Shown here: piece after piece, positions 45,786-54,090 of the stretch
Numbering within the stretch: position 1 is the first letter of the stretch
Layout: the number at the start of each line of letters is the position of its first letter
Source: Lapidilactobacillus luobeiensis
Lineage (GTDB): Bacteria > Bacillota > Bacilli > Lactobacillales > Lactobacillaceae
Length of the DNA: 64,000 bases
Direction: 5' to 3'
NCBI RefSeq assembly: GCF_024345205.1
Contig: NZ_BROC01000002.1
Span: 1-64,000, forward strand
Position numbers and translations under genes: made by a program
Notes under the pieces: generated by a model
Told to the model about the DNA's origin: nothing
Database searches by the model: none
Seen by the model: the letters and a program-made list of their open reading frames with translations, nothing else

Positions 45786-46245
45786 GCGGGCCGATTACGT
45801 CTATTGCCGCATAATTGACGAAATCAAACTTCTTATTGCTATCAAGCAATTTGAAATCAAGCAAAGCGTCGTAGTTTGGCATTTCAAATTTTGAAAAATC
45901 AATCGAATTGATGATCTCCGTCACTTTGGATAATAAGATATCTGGTCTATTCAACAAGAAGATGGCAACTGGACCAAATTCAGGCTTGAAAGACTTATAC
46001 ACGGCTGAACGTACTACGGAGAATAAGTTATTTCCATTTGGGGTTGTCGTGGCAGATATCTCATCCAGTTCATAGTTGTCGGCTTCTTCACGGAGAATAA
46101 TGGTGTATTCACCGCGATAGTGAACTGCATTAAATTCAGCAAGGCCTAGCGAAGTATTCCAGACGATTTTCAGTGGTGCAGTATCACATAATTTTGTGAA
46201 GGTCGTTAATGCATATTCGACGGCAATTATTTTTTCTGATTTCAT
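45763..46245 (-). CDS. Moron-like gene on the opposite strand (160 aa)
   Basis: ATG 46245 follows a perfect AAAGGAGGTGATC and an extended -10 promoter, so the gene is expressed on its own, against the direction of the early operon. The protein is soluble, with IIAVEYALTTFTKLCD, GEYTIILREEADNYELDE and an isoleucine-rich end; no family is recognised. Position between repeats and an independent promoter mark it as a moron, possibly a host-benefit or phage-exclusion gene. Confidence 0.6.
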   Translation of the reverse strand: MKSEKIIAVEYALTTFTKLCDTAPLKIVWNTSLGLAEFNAVHYRGEYTIILREEADNYELDEISATTTPNGNNLFSVVRSAVYKSFKPEFGPVAIFLLNRPDILLSKVTEIINSIDFSKFEMPNYDALLDFKLLDSNKKFDFVNYAAIDVIGPLTLISKS

Positions 46246-46267
46246 ATGATCACCTCCTTTCAAGGCG

Positions 46268-46276
46268 ATTATAGCA
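46268..46276 (-). promoter_or_regulatory. Extended -10 promoter of the moron
   Basis: On the minus strand TGCTATAAT is a full extended -10 element (TGnTATAAT). No strong -35 is present, as is usual for such promoters. It lies 22 bases before the moron's start codon. Confidence 0.7.
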
Positions 46277-46306
46277 GATAAAGAATGGGAACGGAGGTGA
46301 ACGGCG

Positions 46307-46594
46307 ATGAAAGAAGTAACTGCAAACGAATGCAAAACGGTACTCTTCACATCGCTAAAATTAATCAGTCGTGTGGTTGGTGTGTATGATCATGTCGTTT
46401 CTGAGGCAAAAGTACATCCCAATCGCGTCAAAGCAAGCAATGAAACTGACCACGATTTTGCTGCACGCATGGGGCGATTGGAGCTGATGAATAGCAGAAT
46501 CAGAATCGGGCTAAGAATAATTGTTTCCGATGAGATGACTGCTTACACGCAAAAAAAGCTCGAACTTCTGCTGAAGTACGAGCTGAATGAATAG
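46307..46594 (+). CDS. Small phage protein, intact second copy (95 aa)
   Basis: GGAGGTGAACGGCG precedes the ATG. The protein begins KEVTANECKTVLFTSLKLIS and is helical throughout, with no recognised motif. It is the intact copy of the frameshifted gene at 45250-45536. Early-region position suggests a role in replication or regulation. Confidence 0.65.
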   Translation: MKEVTANECKTVLFTSLKLISRVVGVYDHVVSEAKVHPNRVKASNETDHDFAARMGRLELMNSRIRIGLRIIVSDEMTAYTQKKLELLLKYELNE

Positions 46595-46624
46595 ACCATT
46601 TGAAACTAGGAAAGGATGAAAACG

Positions 46625-46951
46625 ATGAGCGAATCAACAATCACAATTAACCCGACAATCAAGATTGATTTACCTACCGATAAGATCATCGTCAGCAAGA
46701 GTGAATACGATGAGTTAGTTAAAAAGGCGGACATGTCTGGGTGGTGGGGACTTGACGAGTTAGAGAAACGCTATGGTCATGGACGTAAATGGTTTGTCGA
46801 TAATGTCTTTGCACCATTTGAGCGAAAGCTGCGGGATCGGATCGTGATGTATCCATATGGTGGCAAGAGCACCTATTGGGTCAAGCCGAAAGAGTTTGTC
46901 TACTTTATGGATATGCATTTTTCTGAAATTTGTCGAAAGGTCGGTGCTTAA
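46625..46951 (+). CDS. DUF771 family phage protein
   Basis: The 108-residue protein carries the DUF771 signature: IDLPTDKIIVSKSEYDEL near the start, then GWWGLDELEKRYG and WVKPKEFVYFMDMHF. DUF771 proteins are excisionase- or HTH-like early proteins common in phages of Bacillota. ATG 46625 lies ten bases after AAAGGA. Confidence 0.8.
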   Translation: MSESTITINPTIKIDLPTDKIIVSKSEYDELVKKADMSGWWGLDELEKRYGHGRKWFVDNVFAPFERKLRDRIVMYPYGGKSTYWVKPKEFVYFMDMHFSEICRKVGA

Positions 46952-46953
46952 AA

Positions 46954-47184
46954 ATGATTAATCAAATTCACGCAGCATCTGTTTTAAGTTACAACAACGG
47001 TCTTCTAGCTGCAGAGATAGTGTGCAACGAACGCTGCCTTCAGATTTCCAAGCGGATCTCCGATGGGGAGAATGTTTCACCGGAGGATTGGGCAATCATG
47101 AATGCGTTCCACGAAGTAATTGCTGCAATCGGAGCCAAAGAACGAGATTACGAAGAGGAGGCCAAGGAATATGGTCACAATTGA
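46954..47184 (+). CDS. Small phage protein (76 aa)
   Basis: ATG 46954 follows the DUF771 stop by two bases, with GAAAGGTCGG upstream inside that gene. The protein has two helices (HAASVLSYNNGLLAAEIV, EDWAIMNAFHEVIAAIGAKE) and an acidic tail. Function unknown. Confidence 0.58.
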   Translation: MINQIHAASVLSYNNGLLAAEIVCNERCLQISKRISDGENVSPEDWAIMNAFHEVIAAIGAKERDYEEEAKEYGHN

Positions 47185-47290
47185 TCTTTTCAGCACGATT
47201 ATTGGTCTAATATTCGGCGTGACTACGACATTGGTGGTTATCAAAGCGGGCGGCGTCAAGGCAACCGCCAAGAAGTATTTTGATGTTTAA
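47171..47290 (+). CDS. Single-pass membrane micro-protein (39 aa)
   Basis: The ATG overlaps the end of the upstream gene by 14 bases and follows GAGGAGG within it. One hydrophobic segment (DLFSTIIGLIFGVTTTLVVI) is followed by a basic tail. Such short membrane proteins are common in phage early operons. Confidence 0.5.
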   Translation: MVTIDLFSTIIGLIFGVTTTLVVIKAGGVKATAKKYFDV

Positions 47291-47305
47291 GGAGGGTGAG
47301 AACGC

Positions 47306-47545
47306 ATGAAATATAAACAACAACAAATACAGCTCGAAGTTGATGGTCAGTTTGCTGGACTGATTATTCCAGAAGTTAGATTTCAGATCTGGAATAGATT
47401 TAAAATCCGAACCGATATATCAACTGAGTCTTTTGTAGATGATCCGGTGCGGCTATTCTATATTCGCTTTCTTGGCGATGATGATGTAGTTAAGCGAGTT
47501 ACGAAGTTTATCCAGGTTAATTTTGAGCTTGAAAAGAGAGCATAA
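47306..47545 (+). CDS. Small phage protein (79 aa)
   Basis: AAGGAGGGTGAGAACGC precedes the ATG. The sequence is soluble with alternating hydrophobic residues (QQIQLEVDGQFAGLIIPEV) and ends in a basic residue pair. No family recognised. Confidence 0.57.
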   Translation: MKYKQQQIQLEVDGQFAGLIIPEVRFQIWNRFKIRTDISTESFVDDPVRLFYIRFLGDDDVVKRVTKFIQVNFELEKRA

Positions 47546-47625
47546 AAAAATAGCCATCGCGAACGCGACGACCATCCCTTAACCATCCAAACACAATTAT
47601 ACACTAGTTAAGGGCTGGGTCAATT

Positions 47626-47650
47626 AAAAGCTTGATATTCAAGCTTTTTC
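47626..47650 (+). terminator. Terminator before the phage initiator gene
   Basis: AAAAGCTTGA pairs with TCAAGCTTTT around a three-base loop, followed by CTTTC. A CCCTTAA/TTAAGGG pair lies at 47576-47614. Confidence 0.65.
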
Positions 47651-47727
47651 TTTCGTGTTTCGTGAGACTAATGCGGGCTTGTATTGGGTATTAACGTTAC
47701 GACGAAATAAAGGCGAGGAATGAGACC

Positions 47728-48534
47728 ATGCTCTTTTATCGGGAGAAGAAGATTGATACTGGCCGTTATCGTGAGGTAGACATTATCCCTCGAACATTAG
47801 CAGCAGAACAGACAGCAAAACGAGGGACTCGGTCAAAAAAAGTAAGGATAAGCAGACCACAGCAGCAGTCATTGAATGAAAAGAATTCAAAGCGGTATTT
47901 ATTACAGCTGGCCAATGGAAATTTTGGCAAGGGAGATCTTCACGTTACTTGCACGTATTCTGACGAATATCTCCCTGAAACTGTTAAAGAGGCAGAGAAG
48001 GAGATTACGAATTATTTGAGACGGATTTCGTATCGAAGGAAGAAGAAGGGACTGGATCCACTCAAATACATTTTAGTCACAGAGTACAAATTGACCGATG
48101 CTGGTTGGACCAAGAGAATTCATCATCACATTATCATGAATGCTGGCTTAGATCGTGATGAGGTCGAGGGGATTTGGTCAAAACATGGTCACCAGATGGG
48201 GTATGTCAATGCAGATAGGATTCAAGTCAATCAAAATGGACTTGAAGCATTGACCAGATATTTGACTAAAGATCCACAGGGCCGTAAACGTTGGAGTTCA
48301 TCAAGAAATCTCGTGCGACCGTGTCAGCGAACGAATGATTACAAGTATCGTACATCAAAGATTGAATCATTGGCGGAGCAGTCAGATCAGGCATGGGAGT
48401 ATTTTGCAAAGAAGTATCCGAAGTATGATCTGGTGGCCATTGATCAAGTGTATTACGAGGATACTGGTTGGCACGTCTACCTGCGACTGTGGCAGAAGAC
48501 TAGGCCGAGAGGAGGGTTATCAAATGGAAAATAA
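47728..48534 (+). CDS. Phage rolling-circle (HUH) replication initiator-like protein
   Basis: The 268-residue protein contains an HUH endonuclease core: DLHVTCTYSDEYLPET, KYILVTEY, the metal-binding RIHHHIIMN near residue 134 and a downstream ALTRYLTKD tyrosine. Related proteins in lactic phages are annotated as rolling-circle replication-associated. GAGGAATGAG precedes the ATG. No helicase or primase gene follows, so it is the only replication gene in view. Confidence 0.82.
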   Translation: MLFYREKKIDTGRYREVDIIPRTLAAEQTAKRGTRSKKVRISRPQQQSLNEKNSKRYLLQLANGNFGKGDLHVTCTYSDEYLPETVKEAEKEITNYLRRISYRRKKKGLDPLKYILVTEYKLTDAGWTKRIHHHIIMNAGLDRDEVEGIWSKHGHQMGYVNADRIQVNQNGLEALTRYLTKDPQGRKRWSSSRNLVRPCQRTNDYKYRTSKIESLAEQSDQAWEYFAKKYPKYDLVAIDQVYYEDTGWHVYLRLWQKTRPRGGLSNGK

Positions 48535-48751
48535 CGATAAAGATAAGCTTAGCTATTTGACTGATGATCAGAAGGTTTATTTACGACTGGTTCGAAAGTC
48601 AATGCCACTGCATCAGGATGATATGGTCAAGACCTTGGTTTATTTGCAAAGACATCCAAATGTGATCAAACCGTTTGAATCTTCGGCGGCCAATCGATTG
48701 ACGGCGGCAGAAAAGAACCAGGTCTTGTGTGAACTATTACTACAATTTTAG
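48524..48751 (+). CDS. Small phage protein (75 aa)
   Basis: ATG 48524 overlaps the initiator gene by 11 bases and follows GAGAGGAGGG. The protein is helical (LTDDQKVYLRLVRKSMPLHQ) and charged. Function unknown; probably translated together with the initiator. Confidence 0.58.
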   Translation: MENNDKDKLSYLTDDQKVYLRLVRKSMPLHQDDMVKTLVYLQRHPNVIKPFESSAANRLTAAEKNQVLCELLLQF

Positions 48752-48762
48752 GAGGTGATCAA

Positions 48763-48966
48763 ATGCATGCCGAAAATGTACAAAAACTGGAAGAAATTGT
48801 ACAGAGATTATTGATTGAAGAGGCTGATGATCCAGTCAACATCATTGGAGTAGCCCTAACAATTTATGATGAATCGCATAGTAATCAACAGTTAAAAACG
48901 CTGTTGCGTAATATGACATCAGCAGAGATCAATGCAGCCTTTTTAGGTGCACTTCTGCCATATTGA
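48763..48966 (+). CDS. Small phage protein (67 aa)
   Basis: AGGAGGTGATC precedes the ATG. It is an all-helical acidic protein (KLEEIVQRLLIEEADD). It overlaps the next frame at 48963 and belongs to the same operon. Function unknown. Confidence 0.57.
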   Translation: MHAENVQKLEEIVQRLLIEEADDPVNIIGVALTIYDESHSNQQLKTLLRNMTSAEINAAFLGALLPY

Positions 48967-48983
48967 AAGAGGAGGAAACAGTG

Positions 48984-49532
48984 ATGGGATTGGATTTTTA
49001 TGCGACATTTGAGATGCTATCAATCGATAGCAAAAACAACTTGGTGATCAAGCTAAAAGCACCAGCTGAGAAAGTACATGATCAGCTAAACTTGTTGAGT
49101 GCAATCAAAAGTGATCATGTGGTCAGTCTGTCAATCACCTCGGCGATGATGAGCTTTGAACGACAGGTTGATTCGGGCTCTGGAGAATTGAGAAAGTCAT
49201 ATCATCGAAATGGTAATAATAAATGGGTCGAAATTGACAATGGACAGACAACGCTCGATTTGGGTAATGAGCCAAGTTACATTAATCAGTCCGTCAAGAT
49301 AACAGCAGATGTGGTTGATGATTTTATCCTGTCTCAGCGTGCTGATTATCCTGATGCTTCCTTTGATCCTAAACATGTACTAAACAGAGTTGCAGAAGGT
49401 TATAGCATTGATGAAATCGCCAGCGATTTGGGATTGACGCCCTTGAATCTAATAGATGCCCTAAATGAAGCACGGCAATATTTCGCGCCTTATGCGGTGG
49501 CGTGGGTTGATGAGCAGAATGGCAAGAATTAG
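48984..49532 (+). CDS. Hypothetical phage protein with a C-terminal HTH-like region
   Basis: ATG 48984 follows GAGGAGGAAAC. Residues 1-110 look beta-rich (NNLVIKLKAPAEKVHDQLN), and residues 130-165 hold EGYSIDEIASDLGLTPLNLI, a helix-turn-helix-like motif. It could regulate late genes, but this is inference only. The family is not recognised. Confidence 0.55.
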   Translation: MGLDFYATFEMLSIDSKNNLVIKLKAPAEKVHDQLNLLSAIKSDHVVSLSITSAMMSFERQVDSGSGELRKSYHRNGNNKWVEIDNGQTTLDLGNEPSYINQSVKITADVVDDFILSQRADYPDASFDPKHVLNRVAEGYSIDEIASDLGLTPLNLIDALNEARQYFAPYAVAWVDEQNGKN

Positions 49533-49563
49533 CAATAGAAACTTTGAACGGTGAGGAAATAGA

Positions 49564-49809
49564 ATGAGTGAGCATGAATTGAAGATTCTACCGGATTACT
49601 TGTCGGCCATTGCAAATGGACGCAAGAGATTTGAGATTCGCCGTAATGATCGAAATTTCTCCGTTGGCGATGTATTGGTTTTAAATGAATGGCAGCCGGA
49701 ATCGGGGTATACCGGATTGAGTATTCCTGTAGTTGTAACCTACATGACCAATTTTGCGCAGAGAGATGGGTATATTGTCATGGGCATTGAGCTGGATTAC
49801 AGGAAATAG
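49564..49809 (+). CDS. DUF3850/ASCH-like protein
   Basis: The 81-residue protein reads ELKILPDYLSAIANGRKRFEIRRNDRNF-type sequence followed by GDVLVLNEW, the pattern of DUF3850, an ASCH-fold RNA-binding family common in phages. GAGGAAATAG precedes the ATG. Its target is unknown. Confidence 0.8.
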   Translation: MSEHELKILPDYLSAIANGRKRFEIRRNDRNFSVGDVLVLNEWQPESGYTGLSIPVVVTYMTNFAQRDGYIVMGIELDYRK

Positions 49810-49835
49810 CGATTAGAAGGGTTGGGTGAGCGCTT

Positions 49836-50639
49836 ATTATTTCGGGAGAGGTTGCGACCAAGTTAATTGGTTATCGGACGTTTCGAGTTGAACAGCATAA
49901 GCTTGCCAACACACTGCGGATCTCGGATGCAGACGCTCAACAAGAATTGCTGGTTGAGGTAGTGACTAACAGGCTGAATGATTACGATGATGCTGCACTC
50001 GTCTCTGCAATCAACCAAGATGATCAAGTCATGGGATTCAGAATTGTTTATGCGCGTCGCGACATTTTACGCATGCACTATCGGGAACAACGGCGACGGA
50101 TGGACAGTGTTAACGCACTAAGCCGGATGATTGAACTAGACTCGGCGATGAGGACTAGACAAGACATCGAAGCAGCCATTCCAATTGTTGAACAACTGTT
50201 TGCCAATCAGGCTACTAAAACATTTGTGCTGGACACATTACAATTTGGACAAGCGGAAACCATGGCTCGACTTAATTTGGACAGAAGGCAGTTTGCTGCA
50301 AAGCTTCGGCGAGCTGAAAAATATTGTTGTCAACATCGGCAGAAGATCATTGGATTAGTTAGTAGTCGGCAAGATAAAAAGGATGTGGTGGAGCGTGAAC
50401 TGCTGCAGTCAATACATGACCTGTTGGCTGATTCAGAAACGAATGATGAAGATGTTGTGGTTTGGATCAACAGCAATCGAGAATATTGTGAGGAGCTAAT
50501 GGGCGAAATTTCAGGAATTAATCATCAATTATTGATGCTAAATGATTTTTCAAAATGTGATCATGCGGAGCAATATCGCCTGATCAATGCTTTAGAACTG
50601 AAACTAGTTTATCTGAATAAGAAGCTGGTGAATGCATGA
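49836..50639 (+). CDS. Putative ArpU/sigma-like late regulator with a non-standard start
   Basis: The open frame runs from just after a TGA at 49827 and reads IISGEVATKLIGYRTFRVEQ onwards, 267 residues to the stop. The only standard start is TTG 49947, which loses 37 residues and has no ribosome binding site. GGGTTGGGTGA lies six bases before ATT 49836. Residues near 145 (FGQAETMARLNLDRRQF) resemble a sigma region 4 or ArpU HTH, as expected just upstream of HNH and terminase genes. Either ATT is used or a one-base shift hides a GTG at 49826. Confidence 0.55.
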   Translation: MISGEVATKLIGYRTFRVEQHKLANTLRISDADAQQELLVEVVTNRLNDYDDAALVSAINQDDQVMGFRIVYARRDILRMHYREQRRRMDSVNALSRMIELDSAMRTRQDIEAAIPIVEQLFANQATKTFVLDTLQFGQAETMARLNLDRRQFAAKLRRAEKYCCQHRQKIIGLVSSRQDKKDVVERELLQSIHDLLADSETNDEDVVVWINSNREYCEELMGEISGINHQLLMLNDFSKCDHAEQYRLINALELKLVYLNKKLVNA

Positions 50640-51163
50640 GCCGACCGTTGTTACATGAATGCGGTGAGCCATTCTGTCATATGATCATTCCACAGAGTCA
50701 GCAATATTGTGAACAGCACGCGACCAAGCATTGGCAGCAATGGCAGACAGTGAAGTCGAATCATCGTAAGTCGAAGATGGCCAAAGCGCTTAGACAGCAG
50801 GATCAACGTAGGTATGACCAATATGAGCGTGATCCAGAAGCTAGGGCATTCTATCAATCAAAGTCTTGGCGCTCTGTTCGTGATTATGTCTTTGCACGAG
50901 ATGAAGCGACCTGTCAGGTCTGTGGTAATGTTATTCAAGACCGCAAGATCGTTGACCATATTATCCCAAGACGATTGCTACCAACGAGAGTAGCCGCGTT
51001 GGCCACGAACAACTTGTGGGTTCTATGCTATCGTTGTCACTGGCGAAAGACAAAGCTTGAGCAGATGATTACTGATCAACCAAATGGGGACATCAAGCTT
51101 GGCCATCTGGATAGATCATGGTGGATCAAAGTGCTGAGTGAGAAGAAGGGTCAGACGCTATGA
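50636..51163 (+). CDS. HNH homing-type endonuclease of the packaging region
   Basis: The 175-residue protein has CQVCGNVIQDRKIVDHIIP and NNLWVLCYRCHWRKT, the HNH motif with two zinc-binding CxxC pairs, plus an N-terminal CGEPFCHMI zinc site. HNH proteins next to terminase genes help DNA packaging in HK97-like phages. It overlaps the previous gene by ATGA. Confidence 0.87.
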   Translation: MSRPLLHECGEPFCHMIIPQSQQYCEQHATKHWQQWQTVKSNHRKSKMAKALRQQDQRRYDQYERDPEARAFYQSKSWRSVRDYVFARDEATCQVCGNVIQDRKIVDHIIPRRLLPTRVAALATNNLWVLCYRCHWRKTKLEQMITDQPNGDIKLGHLDRSWWIKVLSEKKGQTL

Positions 51164-51479
51164 AGAACGGTCGGTGCATTGGCACTGGCCGTTTGCGCTT
51201 TAAAAATTAGAGCCTTGAAAACGTTAGAGATGTGAGTGCGGCGGGATTTGGAGAGCAAATACCCCCGCCCCATAGGCCTAAGAATAACCGCACAATATGA
51301 AATCATCTTCTCTCAAAAAAAATGCAGAAATGAAATGATTTTTATTCGAGGTCAGAAATGAGTAGTAGCAAGGCTTTGGCACCGAAAAACGGTGCGATGG
51401 AAAAGGTTTGAAATTATAACAAAAATTTAGGCTATTAAGTAGTTTGGTTTTTCAGAAGAAAAAAAGGGGGTGTACAACG
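51164..51479 (+). other. Non-coding region before the terminase genes
   Basis: This stretch of about 315 bases holds only a doubtful 17-codon ORF (51358-51411, ATG after GAGGTC). It contains GC-rich and AT-rich patches (CCCCCGCCCC near 51265) and, by position between HNH and small terminase, is the likely cos or pac site. Confidence 0.4.
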
Positions 51480-51959
51480 GTGGCCGGTCGAAAGATGAAA
51501 GTCACGACTAATCAGAGTGATCGCGCTGATCAGCGCAATCGAACTGAGAATGTGCTGGCGGCTTCAGCTGAAATTGGCCAGCTACAGAAGACTCCACCAA
51601 GGTATTTGACTGGAATAGCTTTTCGCGCATGGAACGAGTTATGGCCAATACTAACGAAGGGGGGATTAGTTAATCAAGCGGATAAGGCAATTGTTGCGAG
51701 TCTGTGTGAGCAGTTGTCTGTCAAGAGATTAGCGTATGAGAATGTCATCAAGAATGGAATTGTGTTGGCAAACGGGCGTAAGAATCCCGCCTGTGCTGTT
51801 CTAAATGATTCAACAACCAAAGTTAAGTCGTTGACTGACTCACTAGGTTTAAACCCACAAGCGCGAATATCTATTCTAAGCGGTAATGATATTGATGATT
51901 CAGAAGTTGATGTTACAAGCGTTATTGAAAAAATGAAAAAAGGAGATGGAAGTTGGTGA
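51480..51959 (+). CDS. Terminase small subunit, P27 family
   Basis: The 159-residue protein matches P27-type small terminases: TPPRYLTGIAFRAWNELWPIL, KAIVASLCEQLSVKRLAYE, NGRKNPACAVLNDSTTK and SLGLNPQARISI. It recognises phage DNA for packaging. I start at GTG 51480 after AAGGGGG; an ACG codon lies immediately before it. It overlaps the large subunit by seven bases. Confidence 0.88.
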   Translation: MAGRKMKVTTNQSDRADQRNRTENVLAASAEIGQLQKTPPRYLTGIAFRAWNELWPILTKGGLVNQADKAIVASLCEQLSVKRLAYENVIKNGIVLANGRKNPACAVLNDSTTKVKSLTDSLGLNPQARISILSGNDIDDSEVDVTSVIEKMKKGDGSW

Positions 51960-53842
51960 CTGAGTACGACTTGACCAAGAGGGGAATGTCTGTCGAAGTT
52001 GCTTATGGTCAGCAAAGGAAGGCGGGCGTATATGATCAAATTTTTGAGCAGTATCGTGACCCAGGAACTAGGTACTCCTTTGCTGTTCTGGAAGGGGATA
52101 TCCTAGCTGGTGAAGACATCAAATTGAATGCTTGGCGGCATTTACAGGATCTAACTAGGCAAAATACAGCTGAATTTCCATTTCATTATGATTTGGACTA
52201 TTGTCGCGAAGTGTTGAACTTTGCCAAACAGTGCCCAGATGTAGATGCTGGCGAACCGCTGCCACTTGAATTATGGCAACAGGCAATTTTGTGTATTTCG
52301 CAAGGCTGGCGTACAAAGAATAAAGAACGTCGTTATCATCGAGTATTATTCTCGGTGAGTCGAACAAATGGAAAAACATACATTACAAATATTCTTTTGA
52401 CTTACCAATTTATTATCGGTTCTATCGGCGGATTTAATGCCGATATGGCATATATTGCACCGGTAACCCAGCAAAGTAAAAAAGGTTGGCGTTATGTCAA
52501 AACAACATTTCTAAAATTGCAAAAGCAAAAAGATTTTGCCAAGATATTTCGAGCACAACAGGTGAAAATCGGTGAAGATGTCATCAAATCGCCAGTTAAT
52601 CAAAACCAGTTAATGCGCTTGAGCCATGAATCTGGGCAGTTTGATAGTTATCATTTCTCTTTTGCGGTCGGCGATGAAGCAGGTGATGATGGGCGAATTG
52701 GTCTGATCAAGGCAAATAATGGCAAGATTACGTCAGGCCAAGTACAAACCCCCAATAGCCAATTCTGGCAAATTAGTTCGGCCTATCCCGATAGCAATAG
52801 CCAATTTTATTTAGATGAGCAGTTGATTCATGAGGCGATGCTAAGAGACAATCAGCGAACACTAGATGATTATCTGATGATAAATTATAGTCAGGACCAC
52901 GTGAATGAAGTTGAACAGCCGGAGACCTGGATAAAATCAAATCCGATTTTGACCCTAAAAGGTAAGTCAATGCTAACAAGCATGATCAGTGAACGTGATA
53001 CGAAAATGGCCGATGGAACAATTAGTGAGTTTCAAAACAAGAATCTGAATATGTGGATTAAGGTCAAGCAGAATCGCTATCTAAGTGTTCACGATATTGA
53101 GGACGCGGTCATTGACAAACCGCTTGACATCATTGGGCGAGAAGTCTATCTAGGGTTTGATTTATCCCGACTTGCTGATGATACGACAATGGCAGCCGTC
53201 TTCCCGTACATGTATCAAAATGAAATCAATTATTATATTCAACAGCATTCATGGATTCCAACCGCACGAACTAACGGAAATGTCGCTCAAAAGGAGAAAC
53301 AGGACGGTATCAACTATCGGGCGGCAGAAACGCGCGGGTATGCAACTATTGCTAAAAACCGTTTTGGTTATATTGATGAAGATAGCGTGACAGATTGGAT
53401 ACTAGAATATGCCGAACAAAACCAGCTAAATGTTCGATTCTTTATTTTTGATCGGTGGAGTAGTGCAAATACAGTCGAGAAATTACAAACGCTAGATTGT
53501 TGGCCATTGTTGCCATTAAAACAAACCGCCGATAAACTCAATAAACCGACGTTCGAGTTTCGTAAGGCACTCGAAACCGGACGCGTGCATTATGATAACG
53601 ATCCAATTATTCAATACGCCTTAAAAAACGCAATCACAGTCAACACATCTGCTGGTCTTAAGGTCGATAAAGATAGAGCAACTAGCAAAATTGATTGTGT
53701 AGACGCAATTATTAATGCAATGGCCCGTGCAATTTATCATTTCAGTGATTATAATCCGGACAGCGATGATAAGAACAAAAGCCTGTTTGAAGGTTGGAGT
53801 TCTGAGCAAAAGAAAAATTATTTTGAAAATTACAGTTTCTAA
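51953..53842 (+). CDS. Terminase large subunit
   Basis: The 629-residue protein has an N-terminal ATPase (adenine-binding ELWQQAIL near 98, Walker A-like SVSRTNGKTYI near 135, Walker B region VGDEAGDDG near 243) and a C-terminal nuclease with FDLSRLADDT and KIDCVDAIINAMARA. It cuts and pumps DNA into the prohead. Start is TTG 51953 or GTG 51956 after AAGGAGATGG. Confidence 0.92.
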   Translation: MVTEYDLTKRGMSVEVAYGQQRKAGVYDQIFEQYRDPGTRYSFAVLEGDILAGEDIKLNAWRHLQDLTRQNTAEFPFHYDLDYCREVLNFAKQCPDVDAGEPLPLELWQQAILCISQGWRTKNKERRYHRVLFSVSRTNGKTYITNILLTYQFIIGSIGGFNADMAYIAPVTQQSKKGWRYVKTTFLKLQKQKDFAKIFRAQQVKIGEDVIKSPVNQNQLMRLSHESGQFDSYHFSFAVGDEAGDDGRIGLIKANNGKITSGQVQTPNSQFWQISSAYPDSNSQFYLDEQLIHEAMLRDNQRTLDDYLMINYSQDHVNEVEQPETWIKSNPILTLKGKSMLTSMISERDTKMADGTISEFQNKNLNMWIKVKQNRYLSVHDIEDAVIDKPLDIIGREVYLGFDLSRLADDTTMAAVFPYMYQNEINYYIQQHSWIPTARTNGNVAQKEKQDGINYRAAETRGYATIAKNRFGYIDEDSVTDWILEYAEQNQLNVRFFIFDRWSSANTVEKLQTLDCWPLLPLKQTADKLNKPTFEFRKALETGRVHYDNDPIIQYALKNAITVNTSAGLKVDKDRATSKIDCVDAIINAMARAIYHFSDYNPDSDDKNKSLFEGWSSEQKKNYFENYSF

Positions 53843-53892
53843 AATCGGTGCCGGATAGACGTTAGTGTTATTGAAAGCGAGGGGGTGAGGAC

Positions 53893-54090
53893 ACGGAAAA
53901 GGATAAGCATCAGTCAGTGAATAGCCTAATTCAGAATCTATTTACTTGGATTCTCTTTGGATTGGGCGTGATTAGCTTTATCTTTGCTGGCTTCATGATC
54001 AATAAAATTATTGGTGTAATCGTATTGGCCGTTGGGTTCATGTTTGTCGCGTGGATTATCTCACCTGAAAAGGTGGTGAGACGTGAATGA
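53893..54090 (+). CDS. Two-pass membrane protein before the portal, ACG in the start position
   Basis: After AGGGGGTGAGGAC the frame reads ACG GAA AAG GAT and gives 65 residues with two hydrophobic segments (FTWILFGLGVISFIFAGF, IIGVIVLAVGFMFVAWI), ending in VVRRE. An in-frame TGA lies at 53872, and no ATG, GTG or TTG precedes GTG 53920. The stop overlaps the portal ATG by four bases. This spacing and start resemble the gene at 43937, so ACG use is plausible; GTG 53920 is the alternative. Confidence 0.55.
   Translation, partial: TEKDKHQSVNSLIQNLFTWILFGLGVISFIFAGFMINKIIGVIVLAVGFMFVAWIISPEKVVRRE

Noticed and set aside
46930..47210. Alternative overlapping frame in the small early genes
   Set aside because: The frame starting at 46954 has the better start context and continues the operon spacing; the other is a shadow.
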